Positions 59,992 through 64,000 of a stretch of DNA of 64,000 bases are shown here, in pieces. Source of the DNA: Eriocheir sinensis (lineage: Eukaryota > Arthropoda > Malacostraca > Decapoda > Varunidae); assembly GCF_024679095.1 (NCBI RefSeq), contig NC_066513.1:3805523-3869522 (forward strand). Direction: 5' to 3'. Below the pieces are notes generated by a model. The model made no database searches. It was given only the letters and a program-made list of their open reading frames with translations, and had not been told where the DNA came from. The translations under genes were made by a program, and so were the position numbers. Positions within the stretch are counted from its first letter, which is position 1. Every line of letters begins with the position of its first letter.

Positions 59992-61635
59992 CTAGTCAAT
60001 ATTAAGTTCAAGGAAGTGACGGTCGAGCTTGTTTTTAAAGGAGTCAATCGTGTTACATTGGACCACTGACGGTGGGAGCTTATTCCATTCTCGCACTACA
60101 ACGTTGGTGAAGAAAAATTTGGTGCAGTCTGAATTTACTTGTCTACATTTGAGTTTTATGCCATTGTTCCTCGTTCGCAAAGTGTCATCGATCATAAACA
60201 ATTTTGTTCTGTCTACATTCGTGAAACCATTAAGTATTTTAAAACATTCGATCAGTTTTCCTCGGAGGCGACGTTTCTCAAGAGAGAACATGTTAAGGGT
60301 GGAAAGCCTTTCTTCGTAGGATTTGTTGCGCAAGGAAGGGATAATTTTTGTTGCCCGACGCTGAACACCTTCTAATTTAGCAATGTCCTTTGCATGGTGA
60401 GGAGACCAAAACTGTACCGCATATTCCAAGTGGGGTCTGACTAAACTCTTGTAGAGCTGAAGTATTACATCTTTATTCTTGAATAAAAAGTTTCTTTTAA
60501 TGAAGCCCAACATTCTGTTCGCTTTATTTGCTGCATCGATGCATTGATGTGAGAATTTGAGGTTTGTCGCGATTTTGACCCCCAGGTCCTTAAAGCACTG
60601 AACGCTTTTGAGTTTAAAGCCGCGCATTTCGTAATCGAACTTTTTATTTCTTGTTCCAACTTGAAGGACCTGGCACTTGTCTACGTTAAAGGGCATCTCC
60701 CATCTATCCGACCAAGCTGAAATTTTGTGCAAATCCTCTTGGAGGCTTTGCCTGTCTTCGTCAGTGAGAACCGAGTTACCAATCTTTGTGTCGTCTGCAA
60801 ATTTACTAATGCGATTATTGAGTCCAACATCCATGTCCTTGATGTAAATAATGAAGAGCATTGGGCGAAGAACCGAGCCCTGAGGGACGCCACTAGTGAC
60901 CGGCGCCCACTCTGAATTAAATCCGTCAATCATCACTCTTTGTTGTCTGTTGCTCAACCAATTCGCGATCCATTGATTTACTTGACCGTCAATACCTATT
61001 TGTTTTAATTTATAAAGTAATTTATGATGTGGGACTTTATCAAACGCTTTCTGGAAATCAAGATAGACTACGTCCAATGATTTGGTTACGTCATAAACTG
61101 AGAAGAGGTCGTTATAAAAGGTCAATAGGTTTGATAGGCAGGATCTTTTGTTACGGAAGCCATGTTGTGAATCCCCAATTAATGAGTGGATTTCGAGGTA
61201 ACTCACAATTTTGTCTCTAATTATGCTCTCAAGTAGCTTACCTACAATTGAAGTTAGACTAATGGGTCGGTAGTTACCTGGTATTTTTTTGTCTCCTTTC
61301 TTAAAAATCGGTGTCACGTAAACCTTTTTCCAATCCAAAGGGACGATGCCTTGTCGCAAGGACACATTGAATACGGTTGTGAGGGAGGAGACTATTTCGC
61401 TCTTTGTTTCTTTAAGCAGTATAGGGTATACTTTATCGGGTCCGGGACTTTTATTTGTTTTAAGTGCATGGAGAGCTTTAAGGACTTCATCGGTTGTTAT
61501 TTCAAAATTAGGCAATGCATGCTCGAGATTTACATTAGTACTGGTGCTGGTGGTAGTGAGAGGAAGACTGTTAGTATTAAACACCGAGGAAAAGTAACTG
61601 TTTAAGAGGTTTGCAATGTGTTGGCTGTCAGTCAC
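59992..61635 (-). CDS. CR1-like reverse transcriptase ORF (547 codons, open)
   Basis: SPGPDKVYPILLKE, NYRPISLTSIVGKLLE, HGFRNKRSCLSNLL, VVYLDFQKAFDKVPHHKLL, TSGVPQGSVLRPMLF, ISKFADDTKIG (FADD variant of the catalytic motif), DKCQVLQVGTRNKKF, CFKDLGVKI, and a C-terminal [15 protein letters not shown] and VREWNKLPPSVVQCN. Open from the ATG but joined upstream to linker frames only by frame changes, so whole-element activity is unlikely. Clade by motif, not by tree. Confidence 0.92.
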   Translation of the reverse strand: MTDSQHIANLLNSYFSSVFNTNSLPLTTTSTSTNVNLEHALPNFEITTDEVLKALHALKTNKSPGPDKVYPILLKETKSEIVSSLTTVFNVSLRQGIVPLDWKKVYVTPIFKKGDKKIPGNYRPISLTSIVGKLLESIIRDKIVSYLEIHSLIGDSQHGFRNKRSCLSNLLTFYNDLFSVYDVTKSLDVVYLDFQKAFDKVPHHKLLYKLKQIGIDGQVNQWIANWLSNRQQRVMIDGFNSEWAPVTSGVPQGSVLRPMLFIIYIKDMDVGLNNRISKFADDTKIGNSVLTDEDRQSLQEDLHKISAWSDRWEMPFNVDKCQVLQVGTRNKKFDYEMRGFKLKSVQCFKDLGVKIATNLKFSHQCIDAANKANRMLGFIKRNFLFKNKDVILQLYKSLVRPHLEYAVQFWSPHHAKDIAKLEGVQRRATKIIPSLRNKSYEERLSTLNMFSLEKRRLRGKLIECFKILNGFTNVDRTKLFMIDDTLRTRNNGIKLKCRQVNSDCTKFFFTNVVVREWNKLPPSVVQCNTIDSFKNKLDRHFLELNID

Positions 61636-62545
61636 TAGTGCACCATCGCTGTTTGTTAAAGGTCCAATTCCACTCCTGATCGCCTTTCTGTTGTTTATGT
61701 AACTGAAGAAAGATTTCGGATTATTTTTACAGTTGGCTGCAATATTTTCTTCATATCTACGCTTTGCCTGACATACTAATCTTTTTACTCGTCGCCTGGC
61801 ATCGTTATAAAGTCTAATGTTTTCGGGCGTGCTTTGTTCTTTCTTTAAACCTGTAAAACAATCTTCTCTCCTTGACTGAGTATTTAATTTCGCTATTAAA
61901 CCAAGGTGGGCATTTATTAGTGTTGATTCGCTTCTCGCACAAGGGGACGAATGTGTTCTGCTGAGTGAGTAAGTGATTTTTAAAGCTTAGCCAGGCGTCC
62001 TCTACATTACCGTCATCTGATAGTTGCATTTATATTAGTTTTTGTCGGATTTCTACGAAGTTAGCTCTTTTGAAATTGGGCACCTTTACTTTATTTTCAG
62101 TCACTGATGTTTGAGCTCTAATGTCAACGCGCACTAATTTATGATCGCAGGAACCGAGGTGTTCTCCTACCGTGACATTACTGACTAGGTTATCTTGGGT
62201 CGTTACAAAAAGGTCGAGTATGTTATTTTGTCGAGTTGGTTCAGAAACTATTTGGCTTAGATAATTTTCTTCTAGAAATTCCATCATTCTATGTGACTCA
62301 CCTTCTGTACCTGACAGTGTCGCCCAGTCGATATGGGTGAGGTTAAAGTCTCCTAAAATCAGTGAGTCGTTGTTATGAAGTGACCGCCTTAAAACGCTGT
62401 ATATTTCAAGGTCGTCATCGAGTGATTGCCCGGAAGGCCTGTAGGTGACAGATATATTTAAATTAACTTTTTCAATATTTACTCGCACGCACAAATGTTC
62501 AACGTTACTGTCTCTTGGTGTTTTGTCATTGGGTTGCAAATAGCT
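61636..62545 (-). pseudogene. CR1-like endonuclease and linker
   Basis: LNISVTYRPSGQ, LILGDFNLTHIDW, ILDLFVTTQDNLV and GSCDHKLVRVDI belong to the endonuclease/exonuclease/phosphatase fold. Frames 62030-62545 and 61814-62029 (CPPWFNSEIKYSVKERR) are separated by a TAA at about 62028-62030. The N-terminal catalytic Glu region is lost at the GA tract. Confidence 0.85.
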
Positions 62546-62555
62546 TTTGACAAAA

Positions 62556-62686
<131 letters not shown>

Positions 62687-62695
62687 CAGGGCAGA

Positions 62696-64000
62696 TGAGG
62701 ACATGTGATCACCGCGTTCGGTGAGGACATGTGACCGCCCCGTTCGTTGATGACATGTGACAACCCCGTTCGGTGAGGACATGTGACCACCCCGTTCGGT
62801 GAGGACATGTGACCGCCCCGTTTTGTGAGGACATGTGACCGCCCCGTTCGTTGATGACATGTGACCACCACGTTCGGTGAGGACATGTGACCATCCCGTT
62901 CGGTGAGGACATGTGACCACCCCGTTCGGTGAGGACATGTGACCGCCCCGTTCGTTGATGACATGTGACCCCCCCGTTCGGTGAGGGCATGTGACCGCCC
63001 CGTTCGGTGAGGACATGTGACAGCCCCGTTCGGTGATGATATGTGACCGCCCCGTTCGGTGAGGACATGTGACCACCCCGTTCGGTGAGGACATGTGACC
63101 GCCCCGTTCGGTTAGGACATGTGAGCACCCTGTTCGGTGAGGACATGTGACAGCCCCGTTCGGTGATGACATGTGACCGCCCCGTTCGGTGATGACATGT
63201 GGCCGCCCCGTTCGGTAATGACATGTGACCGCCCCTTCGGTGATGACATGTGACCGCCCCGTTCGGTGAGGACATGTGACCGCCCCGTTCGGTGAGGACA
63301 TATGACAGCCTCGTTCGGTGAGGACATGTGACCGCCCCGTTCGGTGATGACATGTGACAGCCCCTTCGGTGATGACATGTGACCACCCCGTTCGGTGAGG
63401 ACATGTGACCGCCCCGTTCGGTGTGTTCATGTGACCGCCCCTTCGGTGATGACATGTGACCGCCCCGTTCGGTGTGGACATGTGACCGCCCCTTCGGTGA
63501 TGACATGTGATCGCCCCGTTCGGTGTGGACATGTGACCGCCCCTTCGGTGATGACATGTGACCGCCCCGTTCGGTGTGGACGTGTGACCGCCCCTTCGGT
63601 AATGATATGTGACCGCCCCTTCGGTGATGACATGTGACCGCCCCGTTCGGTGAGGACATGTGACCGCCCCGTTCGGTGAGGACATGTGACCGCCCCTTCG
63701 GTGAGGACATGTGACCGCCCCGTTCGGTGAGGACATGTGACCGCCCCGTTCGGTGATGACATGTGACCGCCCCGTTCGGTAAGGACATGTGACCGCCCCG
63801 TTCGGTGATGACATGTGACCGCCCCGTTCGGTGATGACATGTGACCGCCGCGTTCGGTAATGACATGTGACCGCCCCTTCGGTAATGACATGTGACCGCC
63901 CCCTTCGGTGAGGACATGTGACCGCCCTGTTCGGTGATGACATGTGACCGCCCCGTTCGCTGATGACATGTGACCGCCCCGTTCGGTGATGACATGTGAC
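62696..64000. repeat. 26/25-bp GC-rich minisatellite, running off the right edge
   Basis: About 50 tandem units of GGACATGTGACCGCCCCGTT then CGGTGA, 26 bp, or 25 bp where one G of CCCCGTTC is missing. Position 3-4 of the unit alternates GAGG / GATG / GTGG. Each has the palindrome ACATGT. All three minus-strand frames stay open, producing long artefactual ORFs. Confidence 0.98.

Noticed and set aside
62696..64000. CRISPR-like array
   Set aside because: The repeats are directly adjacent without unique spacers, in a eukaryotic genome; it is a minisatellite.

Overview
This is an arthropod nuclear window, most likely from a decapod crustacean (inference). Spliced genes with GT-AG introns of many kilobases, enormous TA, GA, CA and trinucleotide microsatellites, tRNA-derived SINEs and a mixture of CR1-like, jockey-like and Ty3/gypsy retroelements all fit a shrimp or crab genome. 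Nothing in it looks prokaryotic.

Two host genes can be read. On the minus strand a bestrophin (calcium-activated anion channel) gene covers at least 2001-31241. Six consecutive coding exons join in phase: 31174-31241 (1a), 14868-14978 (2), 11855-12026 (3), 9484-9613 (4), 9003-9241 (5) and 2001-2234 (6). The 3' exons lie beyond the left edge. A second first coding exon (1b, 24398-24468) also carries an initiator Met and the same donor phase, so two protein N-termini are predicted. On the plus strand the 5' part of a cytosolic sulfotransferase gene is present: coding exons 55869-56043 and 59331-59464, plus a likely non-coding first exon and core promoter at 39471-39558. Its 3' exons lie beyond the right edge. 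Two decayed Myb/SANT-type exons (NAIF1-like at 1066-1351, MADF at 40168-40338) are isolated relics.

The rest is layered mobile DNA. Three Ty3/gypsy-type elements (A 3907-8703 plus; B 17081-22931 minus; C 41872-48082 minus) share a primer-site core TGGTGTCA and lie in ATAT sites. C has a complete gag-pol domain order. A and B are non-autonomous derivatives sharing one scrambled interior. Non-LTR elements include a jockey-like family J1 (six copies, one with an open 716-codon ORF), a CR1-like family (three copies), a fold-back CR1-type 3' end, a decayed endonuclease-RT family and another RT element at 56650-58890. DNA elements include a 200-bp hAT-type MITE inside an LTR of B, a 1155-bp hAT-type element with a nested palindrome, a foldback element with iterated TTCGGCGAC-like words inside the gag start of B, and a large interrupted element (about 41428-53250). 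That last element carries a gene with a PIN-like region and a Cys-rich CXC C-terminus between long inverted arms; it is the best candidate here for an undescribed mobile system.

Layout: 1-2000 bestrophin intron with relics; 2001-15000 bestrophin exons 2-6 interleaved with gypsy A and CR1 copies; 15000-31241 first intron with minisatellites, gypsy B, J1 and exon 1b; 31242-39470 intergenic with microsatellites and a near full-length J1; 39471-59464 sulfotransferase 5' region, whose intron holds the composite T element; 59763-62558 CR1-like element; 62696 to the end, a 26-bp minisatellite that runs off the window.
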